A model generated the notes under the pieces. The model did no database searches. It saw only the letters and a list, made by a program, of their open reading frames with translations, and had not been told where the DNA came from. DNA of 64,000 nucleotides from Limnephilus marmoratus. Its lineage: Eukaryota > Arthropoda > Insecta > Trichoptera > Limnephilidae. A program made the translations under genes and the position numbers. The stretch covers positions 27,020,104 to 27,084,103 of the forward strand of contig OU862917.1 of NCBI GenBank assembly GCA_917880885.1. Direction: 5' to 3'. How positions within the stretch are numbered: the first letter of the stretch is position 1; the number at the start of each line of letters is the position of its first letter. Below, piece after piece: positions 33,724 to 44,789 of the stretch.

Positions 33724-34000
33724 TGTACAGCCATCACATCACCAATGCTGCCCGCCAGTCTATATGGCCTCTCCATTTGACGAATGAAAGAGAAATGGAG
33801 CCAGAGATCTTACCACTTGGTGTTTTTCTGTATATTATCTGGCGCTTGAGAACTTGCAAAATATGTCCTGATAATCCTGATCGAACAGGATTGGAATTTC
33901 TCAATTATGACGTACCTATGTCTTCCTTTGGTTCTTCCTGATTCTAAACATTGTTGACTGAATTTCAATACGAGTGATGTTCCTCTTCACCATTCCCCAG

Positions 34001-35953
34001 AAAACAGCAGCGGGGTGAAAAAGCATCCAATCCGCTGGTCGAGGCCCTGATGGAGACTTTGAAACCCAAATTTGGGGCGAGTCACCCGTCCGTAATGGCT
34101 ATCTACAACATTATCGCTGAACTCCAAGAAATACAAGGTAGAAAATTAAGTACTCTTTTAAGATACGATTTTACCACCCCAGCCAGGAGCATTCCTGTCC
34201 CGGTGAGACCGGTACACCACGGGGCACTGATTTGTTAGGACTGGAACACGTGCTCTGAGGATGGGAAAGAGGTTGGAATTCAATCGACCGGTTTACATGG
34301 CAATCTAATAAGCCACGATTCCATATTGTAGTACAGAGTGCGCAAGTGCATAATAAATATCTTTTAGTATTTTTAATGATACAGTATTTCTAAGTCTAAA
34401 AAACATACGGATCAGTTTTCTCATTCTCTCTACTGTGGAATTTATTTGACTTTTCCATTTGATTTCATATTTCCATAAAACTCGCCGTTTCTTAATATAA
34501 CCTTTTGAATGAAAATATTTTCTTATCAGAAAATTGTCATCTGTATGCATTATGCTTCCACTACACTGAAGCCAATCTTCCAAATGTGAACTTAGTTTGG
34601 ATTGGAACCACCCTGCAGCCAACCCTCCGATTCCAAACTCCGAACTCCAAAATGGCGGACGTGGAAGTGACATCTGCGGCTGCGCTGTATATTATGTTGA
34701 ATGATATAGCATAGACGATTGGTCATTATTATTTTTTTACAAGCTGACGAAAAATTTTTTTTTTTCAATTTTTTAATTCACTCACTGGCTTATGGCCGTT
34801 TTTTACCATCTCTTTTTTCAGCCCGATTCCAATTAGAGACCAGTCAACATTTTTCACTTTACGCGATCGCTATTTTCATCTCTATTTTTATATCTACGAT
34901 TTCAATTGTCATCACTGCAAACAACACATGAACCATGCTGTTTGCTGTGATGCGAACTGAAATCGTAAATATGAAAATAGAGATAAAAATAACGATCGCG
35001 TAAAGCGAAAAATTTTGACTTTGGACTCTGTGGAATCGGGCTGAAAAAAGAGATGGTGTTAAACGGCCATTATGCCTACAATACACGACATCTTTTTTCA
35101 GCCCGATTCCAATTAGACACAAAAGTCAACATTTTTCGCTCTACGCGATCGCTATTTTCACCTCTGTTTTCATATCTACGATTTCAGTTGGCATCACAGC
35201 AAACAGCATGGTTCATGTATTGTTTGCAGTGATGACAATTGAAACCGTAGATATGAAAATAGAGATGAAAATAGCGATCGCGTGGAGCGAAAAATGTTGA
35301 CTTTTGTGTCTAATTGGAATCGGGCTGAAAAAAGATGTCGTGTATAACGGCCATTATTCATGGGGGCTAAACTTCACAACCAAGCATCTTGTAATGACTT
35401 TGTTTTTGTGTAGGTGATGCTTCGGGTTCCATAATATTGATTTTGATTCATGAAGCAGAAAAATAAATAATTTCAAAAAATAGTTATACCACTCTCCCGT
35501 AATAATATTGTCATATTAACGTCACCCAGCAAAAAACCCAGCAAAGAAGATGAAGCTGAATTATAGAGACATCTGTAATTTTGTTTTCTCGCCATCTCTC
35601 GCTCTCTATCATAAAGTTTAGATTGCCTGCCGAGAGTATCGGGCGTAGACTGACGTGTGGAGGACGTAGAGGTGGACTGCCGGTTTGGGCGAGTTGGGCC
35701 AACTCTAACTCCAACCTTCCAACTCGATCTCCCAACGCACGAACTACCCCTCTACATAATTGTCCGAACGCTTGAAGTTGACCTCAGTGTAGTGCTAGCA
35801 TTATACAAAGGGTGCCCATCTTTTTTATCTTAATCTTCATAGATATCAACTTAGATTTAGAAGACATTTTTTTGGAATGATGTAAATATGATTTTCTGCT
35901 CGCCAGGTGAACACGGGGAAGAAGTCGGAAAACCTTCTACAAGCAAGAACTGA
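34001..35953 (+). CDS. Candidate spliced gene, exons 3 and 4
   Basis: Exon 3 is 34001-34137 (CATTCCCCAG before, GTAGA after). It begins with the one base needed to complete the split codon of exon 2 and ends in phase 1. Exon 4 begins at 35907 after TTTTCTGCTCGCCAG, continues that phase and reaches a stop at 35951-35953. Exon 3 encodes an amphipathic stretch, LVEALMETLKPKFGASHPSV to AELQEIQ, that loosely resembles a BESS-type motif; this is only a suggestion. The intron before exon 3 is about 10.1 kb and full of transposons. Phase agreement at all three junctions argues against chance. Confidence 0.5.
34313..34480 (-). pseudogene. Short non-LTR RT fragment
   Basis: The minus strand encodes KWKSQINSTVERMRKLIRMF then IYYALAHSVLQYGIVAY, the region after the RT catalytic domain. 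It is related to the N3 tail (IYYALAQWG). Flanking sequence is unrelated. Confidence 0.65.
34791..35354. repeat. Tandem pair of hairpin MITEs
   Basis: Two palindromic units (about 34791-35071 and 35070-35354) each have arms of about 130 bases with CAGCCCGATTCCAATTAG, ACGCGATCGCTATTTTCA and a central GCAAACA loop region. The outer motif is ATGGCCGTT and its inverse. The units are homologous, so each arm can also pair with an arm of the other. Confidence 0.8.
35620..35745 (+). repeat. Dispersed segment shared with the Gag tails
   Basis: Contains GACGTGTGGAGGACGTAGAGG then GGGCGAGTTGGGCC and CTTCCAACTCGATCTCCC. These match the inserts in both Gag ORFs (10132-10195; 51098-51188). Here it lies in intron or intergenic sequence. 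Confidence 0.6.
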
Positions 35954-36472
35954 CCCGGCCGCACAAACGTGAATTTGATACCTACTATAGCAATACCAAC
36001 CAATGCTTGCAATGAAGAACCACCCCAAATTCACCGCAAAGATTGATGTACCATAGACGTACTTACCATTGATGTATTATATTAGATGAGACATGAAGCG
36101 AAAAAATAGGTTCCACTTTTCTAGCTCCAGTTGACCTCCAACAGTCCCAACGTAACGAAAATGTAACCGACCTACTGCTCATCAAATTTTAAATAACGGT
36201 ACAATTTCTCAAGCCATTATCGAACATACCATAAAAAAAATAAAAAAAAACAATAATTGCACAAAAATACAGAAAGTACGCAGGTGTAACGTACATGTAC
36301 TTAGGTACATCCTATTTTTTATTTTATTTATTTATATAGAAACTATATATTTAATTTTTTTAACATTTTTATATGATACGTGTTACCCCAACGAATACAT
36401 GTTATATGTATTCTAAAACCCAACAATTACATGTTATATTATATGTAAATAAAACAGAGGTTTTTGGTTTAT
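35954..36472. other. Intergenic, no gene seen
   Basis: Very AT-rich. 36390-36440 repeats ACATGTTATAT and AACCCAACA/TACCCCAACG motifs. Nothing supportable beyond the end of exon 4 and its likely 3' untranslated region. Confidence 0.4.
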
Positions 36473-36970
36473 GTTAGGTACAGTATCGGACTAAAGTCAT
36501 CAGAGGCCTGGTGCAGCAAAGCGGAATGAGCCCCCCCCTCCCATAGTTTAAGAAGTTGTTGTAATTTTACAAGCTTTTTATTCAGTTCACATGGGCCTCT
36601 GGTCCTGGGGGGGCCTCCAAACGCCTCCATGTTCCCTTGATCAAATTCTGAGCTAGGCTTTAAGGCACCAGGACACTGTAATAAAAAACTTGTCATTTTT
36701 AAAATTTCATTTTCTGAAAGATTCATTTGTCAATAATGCTCTCACCAATTTTTTTAACAAAATTCGTAAAATTGACTGAGATACAGCATTTTATATGAAA
36801 CCGTTTTAAATAGTTTGTGTGTTGAATTATCCTTCAGCAAAACTTTGAACGCGTTCTTATCGAAACTACGTTTTTCAACCTTATTGACAACATATTAGAA
36901 AAACTATATATCCGATTTGCATGCACCATGCACCAAGTCTTATAGTGTTCGAAAATCCAGTCACTATGGC

Positions 36971-37231
36971 CAGGGCTGTATTATCCATAAGGCAGTGTAG
37001 GAAACTTCCTAGGAGCCCCGCATCGTCTAGGGGCTCCTGGCATAAAGGGGCCCCGAGACGTGCATTGCCTAGGGGCCCTGACATGTTTAATCCGGCCCTG
37101 CCAGGGGCGTACTGTCCATAAGGCAGTATAGGCCACTGCCTAGGGGCAACGCATCGGCTAGGGGCCCCTATGGTAAAGGGCCCCCGAGATGTACATTACA
37201 TCGGGGCCCCGACATGTTTAATCCAGCCCTG
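36971..37231. repeat. Tandem mini-elements, two units of about 130 bp
   Basis: The units 36971-37100 and 37102-37231 are diverged copies, each starting CAGGG and ending CATGTTTAATCCxGCCCTG, with CCATAAGGCAGT and TAGGGGCCC inside. The CAGGG...CCCTG ends look hAT-like. They occupy the loop of a larger inverted repeat. Confidence 0.65.
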
Positions 37232-37677
37232 ACTATGACACCACGTAGCGATTGTTTTATAAAGGGCCCCTTCTATTTTCTTTTTTTAATGAAAGTTGAA
37301 AATTTTCCATGAAAAATCGAAAATGGAATTCGCTGGTCCGCCATTTTTTCTTTTTTTTGGATATCGAAATTCCCCTACATGGTGCCATAGACACTGGATT
37401 TTAGAACAGTTTAAGAATTGGTGCATGCAAATCAGAATATAGTTTGTACCGTCAAACAGGTTGAAAAACGTGTAAAAAAGTTTTAAGAAAAACGCATTCA
37501 AAGTTTTTCTGAAGGCTGATTCAACATACAAACTGTTTCAAACGGTTTGACAAAAAATGCTGTATCTCCGTCAATTTTTCGAATTTCTTTAAAGTCTTTA
37601 TATATTTACGTCCTTTTACGGAGCTTTTACATAAGTATGAAATTTACAACGGTATTTTGCAACGAAATATATAGTAT

Positions 37678-38130
37678 TTATTGTACATAACTGAACTGCC
37701 TCAGTAACAGTATTTTGTATTTGTCTAAAGATAAATTGAAGATGTCCACTGACTTGGTATAATTATTTCCCTCCATTAGAATTCTGGGCAAAGAGCAATA
37801 CATGTGGTAGTTAGTTCCAGAATTTCTGCATTGAAATAAATCCTGACTTCTGGTATTACGTAGTGGAATCCGGAAGGTTATCAATTCAAGCAATACCGGA
37901 CTATCAACTAAATTATTTAGAATTTTATACAGAAATACCAAATCAGTGAAAATTCTTCTGTTTGACAATTTGAGCATATTCATATCATTTAAAATAGTGT
38001 TGTAGTTTAACGTGATTGCTGGAATACCCATTTTAAAATTTAGAAAACGTAAGAATTTGTTTTGTATTCTTTCAACAGCTTTATAATACGGGTTTAAAAG
38101 TGAGAGCATTCTTATCAGGTGCATCTTTCA
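37678..38130 (-). pseudogene. Non-LTR RT C-terminal fragment
   Basis: The 148-codon minus frame has VERIQNKFLRFLNFKMGIP, then RRIFTDLVFLYKILNN, ITFRIPLRNTRS and SVDIFNLSL, the classic post-RT tail of Jockey-like elements. Related fragments are at 53835-54170 and 55262-55400. It is truncated at 38130 inside the hAT-like element. Confidence 0.8.
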
Positions 38131-38910
38131 GAAGATGAATTAAAAAAAATGAAAAAATAATAATTTACAGTATCCTGGTGCCTTAAAGCCTTATTCAGGA
38201 TTTGATCAAGGGAACATGGAGGCGTTTGGGTGCCCCCAAGACCAGGGGGAACGGGGCGGGCCGCTCCCCACCCCCTCTCCCCTTAGTCCACCACTGGTTG
38301 GGTATTCATTTATAATTTGTGGTGTAATGACATTTGTTTTTTAGTGATGATTTTTATTTGAGTAAATCGTTTATTTTTATATTATTTAAGAGAAGCCTAT
38401 AAAAAAATAAGGTTAGAATCAGGAAAAAATATGACCACTGTCAACAGCAAAATACAGTACCGTTCAAAGCAACTTTCAAAAATTTTAGGTTTACACAAGT
38501 TTTTTTTTCACAATATTTGAACTATTCTACCAGTTTATTAATGTGTTATTTGTAAAATAAATGATAAAACACAAAATATAATGTATGTTTTATTTCGCAT
38601 TCATGAGCCATAAATATTTGGATAAAATCAATAAAACTTTTAAAAAAATAATAAAAATATAGATCTTCTGCGGAAGTACTAGAAATTTTTTTAGGAAATA
38701 TTTTTAGAAACATTACGCAGTTTTAATTGTTAATAATATATAAATCATCTTTTCCAACTATGATTGTGAAATTCTGAAAAAAAAATCATTCCACCTTAGA
38801 ATACAGACATCTTCCCGTCGCGTCGCATGAGATTTCTCCTCCAATAAACCATTGTATGGGATGGGTTATGTTAACGTATAACTTTTAAAAATTGATTCCA
38901 TGGCATAATC

Positions 38911-39475
38911 GATTCAGCTCAACACCTCTTTGAAAAGTCATTAAAAGTTATAAAAAAAAGAAAAATAGCCAATTCTTCTTTGTGTGCCGTATCAGGTCCT
39001 CCTGACGTTGGCGATCACTCTTGAGAATGTCTCTCTGTCTTTCGCTGCCCGGAATAGCTCCTCCACACTTCTAATGCCGGTCCACTCTCGTATATTACGC
39101 AGCCAAGGCATTTGTCTCCTACCAGGCCATCGGCGACCCTCTATCTTGCCTTTCAATATTAAATGGAGCAAGTGATACTTCTCCCTTCAAAGTATATGAC
39201 CCAGATATGAAATTTTCCTGATTTTTATTAATGTAAGCAGTTCTCTATCTGCTCTAGCCCGCCTGAGAATATCTGTGTTGGTGATCATGTCGGTCCATGG
39301 GACTTTGAGCATTCTCCGGTGAAGCCACATTTCAAAAGCCTATAAATATAAATAGCCAATAACCTAACTTAATGTAACCTATTTAACCAATGACGTTATG
39401 TACTTATTTTATATAACGTAATTGTATTTAACCATTTTGACTTTTTGACTTTTCAAAGGAGGTGTTGAGCTGAAT
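38911..39475. mobile_element. Inverted-repeat unit carrying an RT fragment
   Basis: ATTCAGCTCAACACCTCTTT (near 38910) recurs inverted near 39450-39473 as AAAGGAGGTGTTGAGCTGAA. Between them a minus-strand RT tail (about 39350-38978) reads MLKVPWTDMITNTDILRR, KIEGRRWPGRRQMPWLRNI and ELFRAAKDRETFSRVIANV, a C-terminus common in insect non-LTR proteins. The inverted ends suggest capture by a DNA element; this is inferred. Confidence 0.6.
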
Positions 39476-39479
39476 TCTT

Positions 39480-40865
39480 TCTGAGTTGTCCGGTCAAATT
39501 ATACTTGAAACCAGTGATAACCGCTGTGGGCGAAGTAATCCCGCTTTTAAATCAAATTGCATATCAAAATTATTACGGTGTAATCAGGTGTAACGTTACA
39601 TGACATGTTGACATGGGTCAACAGTTGAACAGTGCCGCGTCATTCAAACAGCATGCCTTTAACCACTCGAGCGACTGCGCGATTTTTCACTTTTTTCTCC
39701 GATTGCTCGTTATTTTTTGACCATTTTGGATATTTTCAGCCGCCATTAAAAAAATCATACCTCCGAATTTTAATATGGAAAAATTGAAAAAAAAAATTAA
39801 TGCATCTAGGGAAAATTTGCCTAAAACTGGCAGCAAAGCAATCCGAGGTATTTTAAATGGTGCCATATTGTGGCAAAAAGCGCTCCAGTAGTCAAACCGC
39901 TGTAAAAATAATATATCTTTGCACTTTTCATAAATTACTTAGCTATCTTTTTTTATATTTTTATACATTTTTGTACCTATATTTTTTTTCATGTAAATTA
40001 ATATTTCGCATTTCTATGTTTTTTTTTAAGTATATCTTATTTTCTTGTTATTATTTTTAAATTAATTTAAAAATTAAAATAAGGAATATTTTATTTTAAA
40101 TGCTTTTAAAAATTAATTAATTTATTGTACGCTACGTAAGAAATACACTATTTTTGTTGGTGGAAGAAAAGATAATAGTAATATAAAATATATTTATTTT
40201 ATCTTTTTTGTTACGGAATGCTTATAAAATAAGAGCGTTAGCAATAAACTTGTTTTGATTTTTTCATAGCTGATAAAAATCATTAATGTAATGTATGGTT
40301 GTTTATCAGTTGTGTGCATTTATAAAAAAAACACGTTTATCAGTCAGGGCTAAGAAATGAAATAGTGTTTTAACCTTTTCAAATTTTATAAAAATAATTA
40401 TCTTTGTTTACCTAAAATCAAAATAACCGACATGTTCAAAACCAATGGTTTCTTCGACAAGATAAACGAATAAAGAAAATTAACAAATAAAAAATATGTA
40501 TTTGTGTACAAAGTTATATATTTTCAATTACTCGAGAGAAAACTTTACAAGTTTATTTAACAGCAACGCAATACTGTACATTGCATTACTTATGTATTAT
40601 TTTATAATTAAATTTAAACTATAGCTTCGTTTCCAACATTATACATTACACTTTAGTCAACTACGTATATTAATTCTACATCAACAAAAAAGTTAAACAG
40701 GTGTGAATGCAAAAAAAAATCTAATAAGTTTCTCCTGAACTGTCTCTAACACGAGGAAATACTACCTGGCGTGATTCCAAGACACATTTTGAACTCCGTC
40801 CATGGTGTACTAGTATTACCAGGTATGATCCAGTAGAATGACAAAATTTAATATTTAGATGCACA
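39480..40865. repeat. Dispersed AT-rich repeat, copy 2
   Basis: From about 39780 the sequence is a diverged copy of 100-1010 and leads into the same GC-rich block. 39480-39780 has no gene; on the minus strand GCGCAGTCGCTCGAGTGGTT at about 39670-39700 resembles a tRNA D-arm and A box without a B box. Confidence 0.5.
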
Positions 40866-40867
40866 AT

Positions 40868-41130
40868 TTGGGAGGCGGGTATAGGTACCGCCGCCCCGGG
40901 AACCATTTGTTTTATTACCAACACTTCTGTCATAGGTCACCCCAAGTGGTTCGCTACGTTTGGTGACTTAGCAGGGATGTCCGGGTTCATGGGGTGAGGT
41001 TGGTCCAGGTTTTAGCGGCGGATGCGTCTGCCCACCTGCTGCATGGCGGACCGGATCAAGGGAGACTGGTTGAGGGAGGCCTTTTGACCTTTCCAGCCGA
41101 ACTCTCGATCCATCACCTTGCACTGCAGTT
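40868..41130. repeat. GC-rich dispersed repeat, copy 3
   Basis: Starts TTTGGGAGGCGGGTATAGGT and contains CACCCCAAGTGGTTCGC. Beyond the part shared with other copies it continues CTGCATGGCGGACCGGATC, which occurs inverted right beside the foldback element at 43696. Confidence 0.7.
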
Positions 41131-41422
41131 GGAAGGAGTCGTATACAGTAAGTATTTAAGATATTTAAAAAAATTTAATTTAAATCAAATTTATTAATAA
41201 GTTCTTCAAGTATTCTAATTTTTTTATTGTTGTGAAAGCTGTTTCAGCTTTCAAGGCCTTTTTCAAACTGTCAACTGTTTTTAACTTGATGATTAACAGC
41301 GTCTTCAGGTCCGAGAAGCGAAAAGAACAGACATATAGTGCAAAATAATTTCTGAAATATCTTATATGTAAAAGAAAAGTGGGCATAACTTAGAGCCGTG
41401 GGCTCTAAGCCATAACGTGAGC

Positions 41423-41486
41423 CATGGATTACATAAATCTGTTCTATTTTGGTCATACAAAATAGAACAGATTTATGTAATCCATG
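41423..41486. repeat. Perfect 28-bp hairpin
   Basis: Positions 41423-41450 are exactly complementary to 41459-41486, with an 8-base loop. It lies inside the RT relic. Confidence 0.9.
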
Positions 41487-41639
41487 TGTCACAAATTTTT
41501 ACTGCCTGTAAGATAGCTGGCAAAAAAAGGTGAGTAGTCTTATGGAGAATCCTATTCTATTATAGCCAGTTTATTGAGTTCTTATCGTGATTAACTGTAT
41601 CGAAGGCATTTGAAAAGTCATTACATGAGCAATCTACTG

Positions 41640-42370
41640 AATGAGCGCTTTTAAAATTATCGTCATGATTTACGGATACGGTACCGTGACGATATAAAAA
41701 ATGCAATAAACCTACGTTCCTTATCACAATAAGGCTGCAGCTCTTTCAAAAGATGAGATACACAATGTACTTAGGTCTGTTTCCTCCAAAGAAAAAAGTC
41801 GTAATTTTCTTGCATCTCTCTCACACACGGCACCGTGATGTCTCCGTAAACCCCTAAAATAATACTAGCCGTGACGATAATTTTGAAAGTATGGAATATA
41901 GTTACAAGGGTAATATTGAAGTGTGAGTGAATTCCAAAAATTCAAAAACGTCAAATGTCAATCCTCTGATGGTTTTGCTTTTGTTCTTAAACAATAGTCG
42001 AAAATGAGACAAATGAAACACTTAATAGTCGAAAATGAGACAAATGGTGAACGTATATCTGCACCCCCCAAAGGGAACATACAATCATTATCTTACAGCT
42101 CCCTCACACGTATAAAGAAAAAGATTCCCATCGACCGAGCTGTAATAAGTCATCTTATTACATCATCTTTTTATCATTTTCCTCCAAAGGAAAAAGTAGT
42201 AGTTACGAGTACTTTGGAAGAAACACACACACTCGTCTTTTGTCTCATCATTATTTAACGAGTAAGAAAGAGCTGCATAAGGATAAGGAACGTATGTTTA
42301 TTGCCTGTTTTGCCATCACGGTACTGTATCCGTGAATCGTCACGGTGATTATAAAAGCATCTAGTGGTCT
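41640..42370. mobile_element. Foldback element inserted in RT relic
   Basis: The arms (about 41640-41770 and 42262-42370) share GCTTTTA, TTACGGATACGGTACCGTGA, ACGTTCCTTATC and GCAGCTCTTTC in inverted orientation; weaker pairing continues inward through TTCCTCCAAAG. No gene is seen in the loop. No clear TSD was found. Confidence 0.65.
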
Positions 42371-42640
42371 ATCCAACGATTTTGATACGTAATTACTAAA
42401 CTCAAATAGGTTGATTTCTATTGATCGAACATTTTTTTCCAAATCCAAAATTAAGAACGGCTCCACTTGTGGTGGTATATATTTATGAAGAATCGATTCG
42501 ATTCGGTGCAGATAGTGCCTATTGCTAATAGTCTAAAATCTTCCACAGAAGTCTTTGGACTGCTTTTGTAAATCGGAGAAATTTTCGATTTTTTCCAGAA
42601 ATTAGAACATTTCACCAGTTTCTGAGGAAATTTTAAATAA

Positions 42641-43012
42641 TAAGCTTAGAGGCAGTTTTAAAAACTGGGCACATTTAATACTGGAAGAACGTCTGGTAAT
42701 GTAAATGAGTAAATGTAAGTAAATGACCAACATCGAGCGCTAAACTCTAATGCGGTATTTGTGCGTGTCCTTCGTAGATTATATTATTACCTATGTTCTA
42801 GTCTCACACGGAAGCTACAATCTTCCTCTCCCCCTGCTAGGAAAGTATGGGGGGGGAGATAGCACGGAATACAATTTTTTCTTTTTACCGGATCTGTCAC
42901 CTTTGCAGCTGACAACCGCATGACCACGGCAGCTCCATAATTTATTTGACCAGTAAGCAGGGAGGTAATATAATTTTCAAATATCGATCGACTAGCAGGT
43001 CGCGACCAGGCC
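42641..43012. other. Intergenic, no gene seen
   Basis: No ORF or repeat could be assigned. There is a G run at 42851-42858 and the palindromic AAATATCGATCGACTAG near 42980. Confidence 0.4.
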
Positions 43013-43695
43013 GCGTATTTCCAATCCCTAACGCGGTTGAGTCACTCTAGCGACTGAGCCGCGTTAGGGATTGGAAGGCGTAAATCGCCTTAAAAACACT
43101 ACCGCACTTCAGTCGCGCTAGTGACTGAACCGCGTTAGGGATTGTTATGCATAAATCACCTTACAAAAGCTATACCGATTCAGTCACCTATGCGCTTCGT
43201 TGCTCTATCAATTTCTGTGAGGGCGACGACCGTAATTATAGAGAGGTTAGCAGAGAGGATGGACAGCGTTTTTTTAGTTAGCATTTTTTTTACATTGAAA
43301 ATTTATTTTTAAGTTAAAAAAAAACGCGGGTTTTTTTTAACTGAGGGTGACGACCGTAATTATAGAAGTGTAAGCAGAGAGGATGGACTGCGTTTTTTTT
43401 TACTTAATTTTTTTTTTTTACATAGAAAATTTATATATATATTAAATATATAGGGTAAGCAGAGAGGATGGACCGCATTAATTTTTTTACTGAATTTTTT
43501 TTTTTACATAGAAAATTTATATTTTAAGTAAAAAAAACGCGCGTTTTTTTTTGTAAGGTGATTTAATCCCTAACGCGGTTCAGTCACTAGCGCGACTGAA
43601 ATGCGGTAGTGTTTGTAAGGCTATTTACGCCTTCCAATCCCTAACGCGGCTCAGTCGCTAGAGTGACTCAACCGCGTTAGGGATTGGAAATACGC
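43013..43695. mobile_element. Compact foldback Mutator-like MITE
   Basis: The same ends (GCGTATTTCC) and arms as 1023-7805, but without the internal insertion, so it provides the empty site (ATTGTTATG once, 43141-43149). Flanking nonamers GACCAGGCC and GATCCGGAC match at six of nine bases, an aged TSD. The right side lies in an inverted copy of the GC-rich repeat, the same repeat family hit by the first copy. Confidence 0.85.
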
Positions 43696-43890
43696 GATCC
43701 GGACCGCCATGCAGTAGATGAGGAAAAGCATTTGCTACAAAGACCTAGACAAACCTCACTCCAAGAACCCAAGCACCCCTGTTAAAAGGTAGCGAACCAC
43801 TTGGGATGACCTATGGCAGGAATGTTGGTTATCCAATAAATGGTTCCCGGGGCGACGGTAAACATATCCGCCTCCTAAATCTTAAGTAGA
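43696..43890. repeat. GC-rich dispersed repeat, inverted copy 4
   Basis: The reverse complement reads GGAGGCGG...GCCCCGGGAACC and continues to CTGCATGGCGGTCCGGATC, where the foldback element interrupts it. Confidence 0.7.
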
Positions 43891-43939
43891 TGTTGCACAT
43901 ATAAGAATGTCGTAATTTGCTATTCGTCAGTATTCATTC

Positions 43940-44380
43940 AGAATTGAAACTTTACTTGAAATGGCGCTAGGCGTGTTTGGTGACTAGATCTGAATAGCCA
44001 GGAAAAATTTTCACATATCCTTCTCCTCCCCACTATCTTCAGCCTCACAACATATCAAAATTAGGAATGCCATAGTCTCACTGGCTCCAGACGGTTGCTG
44101 GCAGTTAGGACTCTTGTGTTTTGATAAAAGTTCTAAAAAATAAAAATAAAATTATAAAAAAATTAAAATCATATGATTTTTGTAATTTGTTCGCTGGTGT
44201 ACAGTGTATGTAGGTTTAATCGGATTACTTGAAATGACGTTACTAGATCTGAATAGCCAGGTACGTTTTCCACATCTCCTTCTCCTCCCCACTACCCTCA
44301 GTATCACACCATACCAAAATTGGGGATGCCATTGGCACTCACTGGCTCGAGACGGTTGAGAGCAGTTGGCACTCTAGTGT
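43940..44380. repeat. Two inverted copies of the 24-kb dispersed repeat
   Basis: 43975-44130 and 44235-44370 are reverse-orientation copies of the repeats at 24078 and 24448 (GATCTGAATAGCCAGG, CTCACTGGCTCxAGACGG). No gene. Confidence 0.6.
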
Positions 44381-44635
44381 AATTGTCAGATAAAAAATTT
44401 ATACGCAAGTAGGAATCTTTTTCGGTTTTTTTGTTAAACTGACTGCACGTATAAGTATGTCGTATTTTGTATTGCCGCATGCTTCTTCGGAGAGTCGAAA
44501 TTATTGTTAGTAAAAATATTTTTACAGCGGATTTTCACTCAAGATGCCTTCAGATATAAGTACATCGACTTTGGTTGTACGGCCGTATATCCTCTTTACA
44601 TACTTACTTGAAGAAAAAATCTTCTAAAGAATCAG

Positions 44636-44775
44636 GCCGGATCAATTGTCGCCGGATCAAATGTCTGCCGGATCAACTGTCCGCCGGATCAAGTGTTGGC
44701 CGGATCAAATGTCGGCCGGATCAAATGTCGCCGGACCAACTGTCGCCGGACCAAATGTCGCCGAATCAAATGTCG
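44636..44775 (+). repeat. Minisatellite, nine units of 15-16 bp
   Basis: Nine head-to-tail units of the form GCCGGATCAAATGTC with small variants, with a sharp start and end. The plus-strand frames over it (xAGSxVRRIKC type) are by-products. Confidence 0.9.
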
Positions 44776-44789
44776 GGTCACCAATTAAA

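Larger units (their letters stand above)
36481..38296. mobile_element. hAT-like foldback element with nested inserts
   Basis: The ends CAGTATCGGACTAA and, inverted, CAGTGGTGGACTAA are flanked by GTTAGGTA (36473-36480) and GTTGGGTA (38297-38304), an 8-bp duplication with one mismatch. Long inverted arms (about 36481-36690 and 38160-38296) include CCTTGATCAAAT and GGCACCAGGA. A second inverted pair (about 36760-36965 and 37384-37595) surrounds two mini-elements. An RT fragment is also inside. No hAT transposase is seen. Confidence 0.7.
41160..42640 (-). pseudogene. Decayed non-LTR RT relic split by a foldback
   Basis: On the minus strand, 42640-42370 carries ESILHKYIPP and SNYVSKSLDR (the region before the catalytic motifs). 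41640-41560 carries CNDFSNAFDTVNHD (motif A). 41500-41170 carries LFYIRYFRNY and a degenerate FADD neighbourhood. The order is right for one RT interrupted by the inverted repeat at 41640-42370. Confidence 0.55.

Noticed and set aside
33525..33941. 138-codon plus-strand frame
   Set aside because: It runs from the hAT-like MITE into host sequence, so it is a junction artefact.
39640..39700. tRNA-Ser-like D-arm on the minus strand
   Set aside because: No B box, anticodon arm or acceptor stem; too short to call.
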